From contig JAXMBX010000030.1 in assembly GCA_046349635.1 (NCBI GenBank), positions 1 through 61,145 of the forward strand: a stretch of DNA of 61,145 bases, written 5' to 3'. Source of the DNA: JAXMBX01 sp046349635. Lineage in GTDB: Bacteria > Planctomycetota > Planctomycetia > Planctomycetales > Planctomycetaceae. The notes beneath the pieces are model-generated. The model searched no databases. It had not been told where the DNA came from and saw nothing but the letters and a program-made list of their open reading frames with translations. Both the position numbers and the translations under genes were made by a program. The first letter of the stretch is position 1. Every line of letters begins with the position of its first letter. Of this stretch, positions 7,884 through 16,313 are shown one piece after another.

Positions 7884-9359
7884 TCATCGACTCCCGCCCG
7901 TCCCCTGACTGCTCGACAACGGCAGAAACAACAGAATCTCCGTCCCTGCTGCGACCTCTCCGATGGCAATGTCTCCGCCATGTGCCTGCATGATCCGGCG
8001 GGCAATCGGCATTCCCAGACCGGTCCCGCGCGATTTTGTGGTGTAAAACGGCTCGAAGATCCGTACCTTCTGCTCGCCGCTCAATCCCGGTCCGTTGTCG
8101 CGCACCGCAACTTTCAACCTGACTTGCCCATCCTTCTCCTCCACGGAGGAGGAGACACACATTTCACCCCCGATGGAGGGGAGTACCGATATGGAATTCT
8201 CGAAGATATTCCTCAGGACCTGACCGAACCGATGTGGATCAACGGTGATTTTGGAGAAGTCCTGGAAAAATTTCTGGCGGAACGCGATCACCTTTTCGCC
8301 CCGGGCGGTCTTCAGATTGGACCAGACCTGGGCGCTGAGTGAGGGGAGATCGGTTTCCTGCCGGTCGAGCGCCAACGGACTGGCATACCCGCTCACTTCT
8401 TCATACAGCCTTTGCAGTTCATCGACCGCCGCCTGCGACCGCCGCGCCAGATTGAGCAATTCAGGCCGATCTTCCAGGTCCAGTTCCATCATCTCCAGGC
8501 AGGCCTGGGCTCGTTGCAGGGCATTCCGGCTTTCGTGTGCGAGGGCGGTCATCATTTCGCCGATCGCGGCCAGGCGCTCCGCCTGCACCACCTGTTGTTG
8601 GGCCCGCATCCTGTCGGTGACGTCATACAACAGCCAGACTTCATCGTGTTCATCCCGGAAGGCCCGCCGTTCGACCCAGCGTTTCTGCCCATCCGATCGA
8701 ATGATCTCCCAGAGTTCCGTTTTGGGGAAATTCTCCGCCCGGTCCCGTAGGTGCGCGGCCTGGACCTCTCCCGCCCGATCTCCAAACAGTTTTGAAAACC
8801 AGACCTCCAACGTCTGCAATTCCTCCCGTTGGTAGCCGGTGATTTCCTCCGTAGCCCGGTTCACCTTGATCGTGTCTCCCGTGACGGAAACGGCCCCAGC
8901 GGGGAGGTTGTCCACCATGAATCTCAAGCGCCGGTTGAACTCCTGTTGGCGGCGCTCGGCTTCCAGCCTTCGGCGCTCGGTGGTATCCACCACGTGGACC
9001 ATGATCTGGATGTCGTCCTGTGTCCTCAAAGGATGCAGGCTGATGTCGCAGGGAAACTCCGTTCCATCCTTCCGCCGTCCCGTCAGATCCCGCCCGCTCC
9101 CCAACTGACGCACTTCCGGCGTCTTGAGATACTGGTTGCGCAACTCGACGTGAACCGGCCGGATGCTGTCCGGAACCAGCATCTCCACGTGCCGGCCCGT
9201 TAACTCACTCCGCGCGTACCCAAACCAGGTTTCGATCCGGTTGTTCACGAGTTGAATCCGGCCTTCCCCGTCGACGATCAGAACGCCCGCCGGTGAGGCC
9301 TCCACCACCTGGCGAAACCGGTCGTCCGGGAGCATGTTGGATTCGTGGTTAAAACTCAT
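7884..9359 (-). CDS. PAS-domain sensor histidine kinase (NtrB-like)
   Basis: Soluble kinase of 491 residues. Order: PAS 1 (about 13-125, ending VVDTTERRRLE), PAS 2 (about 143-252, ending YDVTDRM), HisKA dimerisation helix with the phospho-histidine in ALAHESRNAL (His275), then the ATPase domain with N box IFENS, G1 DNGPGLS and G2 GTGLGMPIARR. There is no membrane segment. The H box with AHE(x)RN is of the kind often paired with sigma-54 activators. The gene lies at the end of the cbb3 oxidase operon, whose promoter is sigma-54-type and whose divergent neighbour at 17631 encodes an NtrC-type regulator, so this kinase is the natural partner and would form a feedback loop. Redox or oxygen sensing through PAS is inference. 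Confidence 0.9.
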   Translation of the reverse strand: MSFNHESNMLPDDRFRQVVEASPAGVLIVDGEGRIQLVNNRIETWFGYARSELTGRHVEMLVPDSIRPVHVELRNQYLKTPEVRQLGSGRDLTGRRKDGTEFPCDISLHPLRTQDDIQIMVHVVDTTERRRLEAERRQQEFNRRLRFMVDNLPAGAVSVTGDTIKVNRATEEITGYQREELQTLEVWFSKLFGDRAGEVQAAHLRDRAENFPKTELWEIIRSDGQKRWVERRAFRDEHDEVWLLYDVTDRMRAQQQVVQAERLAAIGEMMTALAHESRNALQRAQACLEMMELDLEDRPELLNLARRSQAAVDELQRLYEEVSGYASPLALDRQETDLPSLSAQVWSNLKTARGEKVIAFRQKFFQDFSKITVDPHRFGQVLRNIFENSISVLPSIGGEMCVSSSVEEKDGQVRLKVAVRDNGPGLSGEQKVRIFEPFYTTKSRGTGLGMPIARRIMQAHGGDIAIGEVAAGTEILLFLPLSSSQGTGGSR

Positions 9360-9392
9360 CGCGCAGTGCCGTTTGAACTCTGTCTGTTTCCC

Positions 9393-9851
9393 CTATTTGG
9401 GTCCCACCAGTCCCATGCGGGCCACCAGTATCACCAGTGCCAGAACATGGAACACCACGACGAGCAATCCGACTCCCAGGAGCGTCTGCACTCCATTATC
9501 GCGGGATGCTTTCCGTTTCAGGAATCGCGTGGAAACCACGCCGCAAATCCAGTTCCAGTGCAGCATCACGTGCAGAATGACACCGACCGCGAAGGCGCAA
9601 AACACCTTGAAGAGGGCATCAGACCAGATGACGCTCGATGCTCCCCACACGCTCCATTCCGGGCCTGCTCCGCGCGGAAAGACCACGTGCAGCACACCGA
9701 TCAGCCCTGCCTGTGCGACAAACAGAAGCAGCAGCAACGTATCCAGCCAGAAATTGATCGTCGTATTGTGCCGTTGCCAGAAGGAACTCCTGGCGGAGGC
9801 TGGACGCGCCGATTCCGAAATCTCAGACATACATTTTCCCGTGGCCATCAC
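9393..9851 (-). CDS. DUF4405-like cytochrome b-type membrane protein
   Basis: Membrane protein of 152 residues with four hydrophobic segments (about 32-52, 79-99, 122-145 and a short one before). Histidines lie within or near helices (VLHVVF and HVMLHWNW), the arrangement of small DUF4405 or cytochrome b561-like proteins that can hold haem. The true start may be the second methionine region (MSEISESA). It lies between the SafE-like gene (10 bp upstream) and the kinase gene, inside the cbb3 operon, so a role in electron transfer or oxidase assembly is inferred. Confidence 0.65.
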   Translation of the reverse strand: MMATGKCMSEISESARPASARSSFWQRHNTTINFWLDTLLLLLFVAQAGLIGVLHVVFPRGAGPEWSVWGASSVIWSDALFKVFCAFAVGVILHVMLHWNWICGVVSTRFLKRKASRDNGVQTLLGVGLLVVVFHVLALVILVARMGLVGPK

Positions 9852-9860
9852 CCACCTGAC

Positions 9861-10640
9861 TCAATTCTCACCGGTCGACCGTTGCCCGGCCGCTACGGGA
9901 GTTACGCTGTTCGTTACTTTAACCTGCGGCGTGACACTTCGCCCGGCACAAAAGGGGCAGGCATCTTGAGGGGCAGTACTTGCCCACAGAAACGCCCCAC
10001 CCCGGCCAATCGTCAACAGTCCCGTGATCACCACCGACCAGGCGGCGACCTTCCACAGCTTTTCCCGCATTTGAAAACTGACCGCCGAAATCCCGCACCC
10101 CGTAATCACCATCAACGGGACGGTTCCCAATCCGAACAGAACCATGATTAGCATGCCCTGCACGAGATCTCCTGAAGAACCGGCCAGGGAAACAAACGCA
10201 TACACCAGGCCGCAGGGCATCAGTCCCGTCAGTACTCCGGCAGCAAACGTATTTCGCAACCCGGGCGTTTTCAGGATCGTAGAAAAGAAGGGTTTCAAGA
10301 GACATCCCACGGTGGAGCGGCCTGCCACGCGTCGCGGCAGAATTCCACTCGCCAGAATCCCCTCGCGAACCAGCAAGGCTCCCGCCAGCAGGCAAAGAAT
10401 CGCCGGAATGTAGGTGATTTGGGGCATGGTTCGGATCAGGTAGCGCCCCGCGAAACCCGCGACCGCTCCCAGCGTGGCGTAACTCATCAACCGCCCCAGG
10501 CTGTACAACAACTGTGCCTGGAGATTCTTCCGCGGGGATCCCGCGTGCAGTCCGATCATCGCCGCGAATGGTCCGCACATTCCGAGGCAATGCGTCGACC
10601 CCAGCAATCCCCCCAGCAGGATCAGCCACCACTGTGTCAT
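9861..10640 (-). CDS. Sulfite exporter TauE/SafE family protein of the cbb3-associated type
   Basis: Polytopic membrane protein of 259 residues with six predicted helices. The N-terminus shows LGGLLGSTHCLGMCGPFAAM (about residues 8-27), the hallmark of the UreH/SafE subgroup found next to cbb3 oxidase genes. The conserved LMPCGLVYAFV segment (about 140-150) is also present. In other bacteria such proteins are linked to copper delivery or maturation of cytochrome oxidase. Its start overlaps the stop of the copper ATPase gene by 4 bp, so the two are translationally coupled. A C-terminal CPFCAG pair of cysteines near the end could bind metal. Confidence 0.85.
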   Translation of the reverse strand: MTQWWLILLGGLLGSTHCLGMCGPFAAMIGLHAGSPRKNLQAQLLYSLGRLMSYATLGAVAGFAGRYLIRTMPQITYIPAILCLLAGALLVREGILASGILPRRVAGRSTVGCLLKPFFSTILKTPGLRNTFAAGVLTGLMPCGLVYAFVSLAGSSGDLVQGMLIMVLFGLGTVPLMVITGCGISAVSFQMREKLWKVAAWSVVITGLLTIGRGGAFLWASTAPQDACPFCAGRSVTPQVKVTNSVTPVAAGQRSTGEN

Positions 10641-12823
10641 GAGGCCGCCTCCAGCGAAGCGTCCCGGCGTCCCGATTTCTCTTCGACCTCTGTGGTTTCA
10701 AAATCGCCGGAAGAGACCCCCCGATCGGACATTATCCGCGACAAACGCAGCGAATTCCCCAGCACCATGAGGCTGCTGACGACCATCAGCACCGCCGCTA
10801 TCGCCGGGTGCAGATTTCCAGTCGCCGCGAACACGACCCCCACGGCGTTGTATCCGAACGACCACGCCAGGTTGGAGCGGATCGTGCGGACCGTCTGCCG
10901 CGACAATTCCCGGCTCCATGGAATCAATCGCAGATCGCTCGACAACAGACAGATATCGGCGGAATCCCGGCTCACGTCCGCACCGCAGCCCAACGCAATC
11001 CCGACGTCCGCAGCCGCCAATGCCGGCGCATCGTTCAAGCCGTCCCCCACCATCGCCACGCTGCCGAATTTCATTCGCGCCTGCCGGATCGCCTCCAGTT
11101 TTTCTTCCGGCATTAATTCCGACCGGATGGGCAACCCGACGTGATTCACCATTGCCGCCAGGCGTGAAGAACGGTCCCCCGTCAGAATTTCCTGGTCGAG
11201 TCCCAATTTTTGCATTTCACTCAAGACGGAAGCCGCCTCGGGACGGATTGTTTCCTCCATCACGAACAGCGCCTGCACCTGCCCATCGAAACCAATGGCC
11301 ACGAGAGAATCGCTTTGCCCCTGCTGGTCTCTCAGGACTTTCGACAACAGCGGTCCAAATTCCAGCCCGCAGTCCTGCATCCAGCCCACCGATCCCAGCC
11401 GCACAATCCCGCCGTTCGGACCGATCCCCTGCAAGCCTCGCCCCGAAACCGTCCGGATGCCGACGGGGTAAGGACTCCGTTCCACGTGCGAACAGAATTC
11501 CCGAATCGCTTGTGAGAACAGATGCCGGGAAGCACTGGATAACCCCAAAGCCAGGACTTCCACTTCTTCCGCGCGACAAGGATGTTCGAAAGACCATTGT
11601 TTCACGCGCGGGGTTCCGGTGGTCAACGTCCCGGTCTTATCCCAACGCAACGCTCGCACGGACGCGAACGCTTCCAGAGCCGACCCGTTTCGAAACAGCA
11701 CGCTCTTTTTTGCCGCCGTCCCCAGCGCCACCCAGATCGCCAGAGGAGTCGCCAATGCTAATGCACAGGGGCATGCAATCAGGACCACGGACAAGGCGGT
11801 CAACAGCCCGTACTCCCAGTTCACGCGCCAGCCATGCACCAGAAACGCAGTCGCGGCCACGGTCGCAATGACCGGGAAAAACCACTGCGACCAGGTATCA
11901 CTGAGGAGTTGATAGCGCCCTTTCGTAAGCCGCGCGGTTCGGACCGCTTCGACCAGTCGCCCCAGCGCCCCACCGCTGGGAGGGGCCATGGCGGTCGCGA
12001 TCAGATCTCCATCCAGATTGAGAGTTCCTCCCAGCAGCCGGTCTCCGACTTTTTTCTCCACGGGAATGCTTTCCCCCGTGAAGAATTGCTCGTCGACGAC
12101 ACCCCGCCCCTGTTCCAGGCGGGCGTCCACCGGAATTCGTTCCCCTGCAATGACGTGAATCCGGTCACCGACCATCACTTGCCGGCGCGGAACGACGACG
12201 TCTCTGCCATTTCGTGATAAACGCACTTCATCCGGAACCAGCCGTTCCAGTTGATCAATCGCCGCGGAAGCCTGCGACCGTCCCCCCGCTTCCATCCAGC
12301 GTCCCAGCGTCACCAGGACGAGGATGACGCATCCCACTTCGAAATAGATGTGTCCTTCCCCACGGACCGTATTGGCAATCGACACGCCGAACGCCGCCAT
12401 CACCCCCACCAACAGCAGCAGGTCGGTCGTCAACTGACCCCGCTTCACGCCGCTGATCGCATGGCTCAACAGAGGCCGCCCCAGGAGCAACAGCACCGGA
12501 AACGAAAACAGCATCCCGCCGTAGCGGAGGAACTGGGCCAGCGCCATCTCAAAGGGGCTCGCGGGCTGATCCGCATAACTCCAGAGCGCCATCGTCATCA
12601 TCACGACATTCATCGTGAAAAAGACGGAAAAGCCCAAAGCCGACGCCGGCCCGGCCAATGCGGACGCCTCTCCGCCGGGGCTCGTGATCCCGGCGGCAAA
12701 ACGACAACCGTAACAACAGTAAACTGGCTCTTCCGGAACGGACGCCCCCTCCGTCGGCAAACCGCAATAGTCGCAGCACGTCTTCTCAGTCGCTACGACC
12801 GCGAACGGGATGGGGAGTTTCAT
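10637..12823 (-). CDS. ccoI: CcoI/FixI-type heavy-metal (copper) P1B ATPase
   Basis: Membrane ATPase of 728 residues. It has an N-terminal cysteine cluster (CCDYCGLP and YCCYGCR, about 16-41), eight membrane segments, the TGES phosphatase loop (FTGESIPVEK), the metal channel CPC in LIACPCALALATP, the phosphorylation site DKTGTLT and the hinge GDGLNDAPALAAADVG. The P1B-type HP signature in the nucleotide domain is altered: the segment reads SRHLFSQAI, with leucine in place of proline. CcoI/FixI pumps copper for the cbb3 oxidase, which fits its place in this operon. It overlaps its neighbours by 4 bp on both sides. Confidence 0.9.
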   Translation of the reverse strand: MKLPIPFAVVATEKTCCDYCGLPTEGASVPEEPVYCCYGCRFAAGITSPGGEASALAGPASALGFSVFFTMNVVMMTMALWSYADQPASPFEMALAQFLRYGGMLFSFPVLLLLGRPLLSHAISGVKRGQLTTDLLLLVGVMAAFGVSIANTVRGEGHIYFEVGCVILVLVTLGRWMEAGGRSQASAAIDQLERLVPDEVRLSRNGRDVVVPRRQVMVGDRIHVIAGERIPVDARLEQGRGVVDEQFFTGESIPVEKKVGDRLLGGTLNLDGDLIATAMAPPSGGALGRLVEAVRTARLTKGRYQLLSDTWSQWFFPVIATVAATAFLVHGWRVNWEYGLLTALSVVLIACPCALALATPLAIWVALGTAAKKSVLFRNGSALEAFASVRALRWDKTGTLTTGTPRVKQWSFEHPCRAEEVEVLALGLSSASRHLFSQAIREFCSHVERSPYPVGIRTVSGRGLQGIGPNGGIVRLGSVGWMQDCGLEFGPLLSKVLRDQQGQSDSLVAIGFDGQVQALFVMEETIRPEAASVLSEMQKLGLDQEILTGDRSSRLAAMVNHVGLPIRSELMPEEKLEAIRQARMKFGSVAMVGDGLNDAPALAAADVGIALGCGADVSRDSADICLLSSDLRLIPWSRELSRQTVRTIRSNLAWSFGYNAVGVVFAATGNLHPAIAAVLMVVSSLMVLGNSLRLSRIMSDRGVSSGDFETTEVEEKSGRRDASLEAAS

Positions 12824-12999
12824 GGCGGGGTCAGCAGCTCACTTTGAATCGCGGGAAGGAAATTGGAAATCACGTAGCCGATGGCGAAAATCCAGAAGAT
12901 CACCCAGATCAGCCGCACGTACCACGGAATCACGTGGCTGACGTACGTGTGAAACTTGTTTTCCTGTTCGGCGGTCTCGTTTTCCGGGGTCACGGGCAT
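12820..12999 (-). CDS. Small single-helix membrane subunit of the cbb3 oxidase cluster
   Basis: Protein of 59 residues starting MPVTPENETAEQENKF. The ATG at 12999 is preferred over the longer frame because AAAGGAA precedes it by about 8 bp and the upstream extension is arginine-rich and unconvincing. One membrane helix lies at about 23-43 (WYVRLIWVIFWIFAIGYV). The helix with flanking HTYVSHVIPWY resembles the N-terminal anchor region of CcoP or the small subunit CcoQ, but assignment is tentative. Its stop overlaps the copper ATPase start in an ATGA. Confidence 0.65.
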   Translation of the reverse strand: MPVTPENETAEQENKFHTYVSHVIPWYVRLIWVIFWIFAIGYVISNFLPAIQSELLTPP

Positions 13000-13040
13000 T
13001 TGCGGGTTCCTTTCTTTCTGAAGCGTCCGACGCGGTCGCG

Positions 13041-13364
13041 TCAACCGGCAACTCCGGCGTGCTGAGTCGTGACCGGGCCCGCCTCCTGGGCATCCAGCCG
13101 CTTCTCATTCTCAAACATCGCCACGCTCGGCCGATCCAGATCCTCAAACGCCCCCTGTGTTGCGCTCCAGATCAACAGGCACAAGAATCCCGCGGTCGCG
13201 AACAGGTAGTTCACAATCGGGGTGATCGCGAAGGCCCCTTCATCATCCCCCTGGACGATCAGGATCAAGTCCATGAACTTGTTAGCAAAACCCAGGATGG
13301 TGGGGACCAGCACCACCACCGCAAAAAAGTACATCGCCCAGGGTGTTCGATGTTGTTTTGACAT
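13041..13364 (-). CDS. Uncharacterised two-helix membrane protein of the cbb3 cluster
   Basis: Protein of 107 residues with two membrane segments (about 10-33 and 51-66) and a charged C-terminal tail. No named family was recognised. It starts 5 bp after the stop of the CcoO gene and precedes the small CcoQ-like gene, so it is probably a structural or assembly subunit of the oxidase found in planctomycetes. Confidence 0.65.
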   Translation of the reverse strand: MSKQHRTPWAMYFFAVVVLVPTILGFANKFMDLILIVQGDDEGAFAITPIVNYLFATAGFLCLLIWSATQGAFEDLDRPSVAMFENEKRLDAQEAGPVTTQHAGVAG

Positions 13365-13369
13365 GCTGT

Positions 13370-14056
13370 TTACTCCGCGGCCTTGGCTTCTTTGATCAGG
13401 ACAGGGGTGTAATCTTCATACGAGGGATACGTTTCATGCCACGAGCCCAGCCATTGAATGTAGGTAATCAAGGCAAGTCCCCGTGCGTTCGGTTTGTCGG
13501 GACTCCCTTCAAACAGCCACGGATACCTGGGCATCGGGGATTTCTTCGACAGGCTTTCCGGATCGTAGAAATGGACCGCGTGCCAGTCGCTCGATCGTCT
13601 TCCCCCTTCGCGGCTCAGGTCCGGCCCGACGCGACGCGTCCCGAACATCACCGGCCTTTGCAGCTCGTTCTGGTATTCCCACGACTTGGACACCGGCCCC
13701 CAGCGGCGGTCTTCGTTTGACACCGGCCGCACGAACTGGCTGTGGCAGTGCCAGCAACCCTCCGCGACGTAGATCCGGTGTCCCAGTTCGAGCGCTTCCG
13801 TGCATTTCTCGTTGTACCACGTCCCGGCCTGCACGACGTCGGTCGGCGGTTTTCCGTAGGCCTTCTCGAACGCGCCCGGGAAACGCTGGGCCAGATCCTC
13901 GAACTGGTAACGGAGATTTCCGTTGATCAGTTCGCTGGCCTTCGTCTCGGGAAGATGCCGGTACATCAGGATCGGAACCGCCCCGTTCGACAAGAACGCC
14001 AAGGCGAAAAATAAGATCCCTGCAATTAGGATAATCCCCGATTTTCGTTCAAACAT
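13370..14056 (-). CDS. ccoO: Cbb3-type cytochrome c oxidase subunit II (CcoO)
   Basis: Membrane-anchored monohaem cytochrome c of 228 residues. It has one N-terminal helix (about 8-28) and a single haem c site CWHCH in the family motif EGCWHCHSQFVRPV (about residues 99-112). The later GPDLSREGGRRSSDWH and SPMPRYPWLF segments carry the expected axial methionine region. Subunit II passes electrons to the catalytic subunit. It lies directly downstream of the CcoN gene; after repair of that gene's frameshift the gap is 19 bp and holds an AGAGGT ribosome binding site. Confidence 0.95.
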   Translation of the reverse strand: MFERKSGIILIAGILFFALAFLSNGAVPILMYRHLPETKASELINGNLRYQFEDLAQRFPGAFEKAYGKPPTDVVQAGTWYNEKCTEALELGHRIYVAEGCWHCHSQFVRPVSNEDRRWGPVSKSWEYQNELQRPVMFGTRRVGPDLSREGGRRSSDWHAVHFYDPESLSKKSPMPRYPWLFEGSPDKPNARGLALITYIQWLGSWHETYPSYEDYTPVLIKEAKAAE

Positions 14057-15516
14057 GAACCATTACCTCTGCTGATCACTTCCTGCGAACGGTTTCCGAG
14101 AACCAACTCAGGCGGTTGCGGCCTGAGCTCCCTTGAGACGATTCGCCTTCTGCCATGTGAGTCGCCAGATTGACGACGAACAGGATCTGGGCCGCGAACA
14201 TCACCAAGCTCAGCCGTGCGCACGGACCAGAACGGAATCGAAACCTGGATCGAGTTTTCCCACGGTTGCAACGCTGCCCAGGACCAACCCTGAAACAATC
14301 CTCCCAGGATCAGGTCGCCAGCCATCACTGCCAGCCCTCCGGTGGAGGCCCAGTAGTGCCATTCGCACCATTTCGGGTTGTACCACTCCGTTTTCAGGAT
14401 CCGGGGCACCAGGTAGGTCATGACCCCCAGTTGCCACATGCTGAACACTCCGAACATCACCATGTGGGCATGCCCCACGACCCAGTCGGTGAAGTGAATC
14501 AGCGCCTGGAATGTCAGCGTCGTCTGCAAGGCACACTGCAGACACGTGATGAAGTAAAAGAGGATTCCCGTGTAGAAGTATCGGAGGGGGAGGTTCTCGA
14601 CCACCCTCCCCCCGGTCCCTGCCAATGTTCCCACGAAGTTGATGATCACCGTCACCACCACCAGTTCCAGCGCGATCGTCGAGAGGACCGCCCCATATTG
14701 CAGGAACATGGGAATCGGTGTGTACAGGAAGTGGTGAATCCCCTGCAATGGATAGAAGAAGGCCAGCCCCCAGAAGCCCACCAGCGACAGGCCGTGGCTC
14801 CACATTGGGCGCTTCAGCAGAATCGGCACGAAGTAATACATCATCCCCCATCCGAGCGGAGTCACGAACAACCCCACCAGGTCATGGATGAACAGCCCCC
14901 CGATGGCCCCGGCACTCGAACCGCACACGAAATACTCCGGCACGAAGTTCCCCATCGCATAGGTGAGAAACGTCCACACCAGCGCCGCCAGGTAATACCA
15001 CAGCGTCACATACATCGGCCCCTTCACCTTCAGGATTGGGGCGCCGAAGTTGATCGCCACCAGCAGGAGTCCCAGTTGCGCGACGGGATCGATCCAGACC
15101 GGGGTTTCCCCCCACTCCAGACCCTGCGCCTGCCCGAGGATGAGCCCCACGGCCGTCGACAGGACGACAATCTGCCACGCGATGAAAATGAAATAGGACA
15201 ACGCCTTGCTCAACACCGGCCGAAGCGTCAGGCGGGGAATGACCCAATGCATGATCCCCAGGAACGCGTTCGCCAGGAACCCGTAGGCGATGGCATTCGT
15301 GTGGATCATCCGCCACCGTCCCGGCGACAGATACTCGATGGCGGGCAACGGATTGTGCCGCAGCAACTGCAGTCCCATCAGGATCCCCGCGAGCATCGAC
15401 ACAACCATGAACGTCAATGCCGCCACGAAGTAGTACAGCACCAGCTTCTCCTCCACCAGATCCTGGTGGCGGGGAAGATCCTTGTCGGATGTCAAGACGC
15501 CTGTCGCGGAACTCAT
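14026..15516 (-). CDS. ccoN: Cbb3-type cytochrome c oxidase subunit I (CcoN), C-terminus frameshifted
   Basis: Catalytic haem-copper subunit with about 12 membrane helices. Typical segments include RWRMIHTNAIAYGF (low-spin haem ligand, about 66-79), WSHGLSLVGFWGLAFFYP, GIHHFLYTP and VGHAHMVMFGVF. These are the haem and CuB histidines. After about residue 438 (WSVRTAELG) the frame becomes arginine-rich and non-membrane. Reading one base over near 14205-14217 restores a final helix, SLVMFAAQILFVVNLATHMA, and a stop at 14076-14078. So the true product is about 480 residues and does not overlap CcoO. The frameshift is most likely a sequencing indel, since the rest is intact. It is the catalytic gene of the operon. 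Confidence 0.92.
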   Translation of the reverse strand: MSSATGVLTSDKDLPRHQDLVEEKLVLYYFVAALTFMVVSMLAGILMGLQLLRHNPLPAIEYLSPGRWRMIHTNAIAYGFLANAFLGIMHWVIPRLTLRPVLSKALSYFIFIAWQIVVLSTAVGLILGQAQGLEWGETPVWIDPVAQLGLLLVAINFGAPILKVKGPMYVTLWYYLAALVWTFLTYAMGNFVPEYFVCGSSAGAIGGLFIHDLVGLFVTPLGWGMMYYFVPILLKRPMWSHGLSLVGFWGLAFFYPLQGIHHFLYTPIPMFLQYGAVLSTIALELVVVTVIINFVGTLAGTGGRVVENLPLRYFYTGILFYFITCLQCALQTTLTFQALIHFTDWVVGHAHMVMFGVFSMWQLGVMTYLVPRILKTEWYNPKWCEWHYWASTGGLAVMAGDLILGGLFQGWSWAALQPWENSIQVSIPFWSVRTAELGDVRGPDPVRRQSGDSHGRRRIVSRELRPQPPELVLGNRSQEVISRGNGSCLNENRGLS

Positions 15517-15590
15517 GCCATTCCTTCTACTGAAATATGCGACCGAACCTTACAATCGCAGTCCTCTACAACCGCAGCCCTCGTCGTGAT

Positions 15591-16283
15591 TCACTCTACT
15601 GCCGTGGCAGGCTGCTGATATGGCTGGAATTTCGCCCACGGATAAAGGAGGGCCAAGGTCCAACCGAACACCAGATGCGTCACCCAGGCCACCCACACGG
15701 GGAGCAGCTTCCCGTCCGTGATCCAGTTCCCACCGATCAACGCCGGCTGCAGCCAAGAGAGGATCACCCAGAAATTCACCGCCCACAGCAAAGTGGACAG
15801 AATCGTCGCCACACCCAGCCGATACAGAACGGACTTCCCTTCCGTGAGCCATACCAAGGCCACGAAAAACGGAACCCCCAGCAGCATCCCCGTACCCAGG
15901 TACAGGCAGCACCCGATCGCCAGCACCACCCCGTCCCCGATCAGGGAGACATCCTTCCCGCCGGACGCCAGTTGCAGCGCCTTCTCCCCCAGCGGGAACG
16001 TCAGATAGACTCGAATCAATTCCAGGGGACTTTTTCCCGCGACCGGTGCGCCGACGACGTTGACCAGCAGGCTGATCGCGGCCCCGAACATTCCCAGAAT
16101 AAATCCGCTCGTCGCGTAGTACTCCGCATAGAATCCGCGCGGCGCCCACTTTGTCGGCGAACCTTCGGCTTTCAATTCCGCCTCTAATTCGCGCACCCGA
16201 GCCCTCAGGGCTTCCAACTCCTGCAACTTTTGATCGCGAGCTTCCACGTTGAATTCCCCAGGCTCAAGAATTGACAGATCCAC
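15591..16283 (-). CDS. Uncharacterised membrane protein in the cbb3 operon
   Basis: Protein of 230 residues. Residues 15-45 form a likely coiled coil (KLQELEALRARVRELEAELKA), followed by about five membrane helices from residue 55 on. No known family was recognised. It is encoded between the dihaem cytochrome c gene (30 bp upstream) and CcoN (75 bp downstream), a conserved-looking place for an oxidase-specific planctomycete protein. A role as an extra membrane subunit or assembly factor is inference. Confidence 0.7.
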   Translation of the reverse strand: MDLSILEPGEFNVEARDQKLQELEALRARVRELEAELKAEGSPTKWAPRGFYAEYYATSGFILGMFGAAISLLVNVVGAPVAGKSPLELIRVYLTFPLGEKALQLASGGKDVSLIGDGVVLAIGCCLYLGTGMLLGVPFFVALVWLTEGKSVLYRLGVATILSTLLWAVNFWVILSWLQPALIGGNWITDGKLLPVWVAWVTHLVFGWTLALLYPWAKFQPYQQPATAVE

Positions 16284-16313
16284 GCCGCGTCCCCATCCGA
16301 TGTCTTACCAAAG

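Noticed and set aside
8245..8835. Plus-strand frames opposite the histidine kinase
   Set aside because: Serine/arginine-rich shadows of the kinase gene with no independent features.
10637..10640. Separate promoters within the cbb3 operon
   Set aside because: Most junctions from CcoO to the kinase overlap or lie within about 50 bp, so a single transcript is simpler.
14057..14075. Overlap of CcoN and CcoO frames as real gene overlap
   Set aside because: The last 60 residues of the CcoN frame are out of frame; the restored stop leaves a normal 19-bp gap.
14170..15618. A 482-residue plus-strand frame across ccoN
   Set aside because: It is antisense to a strongly supported membrane oxidase gene and has a repetitive histidine/arginine composition without domains.
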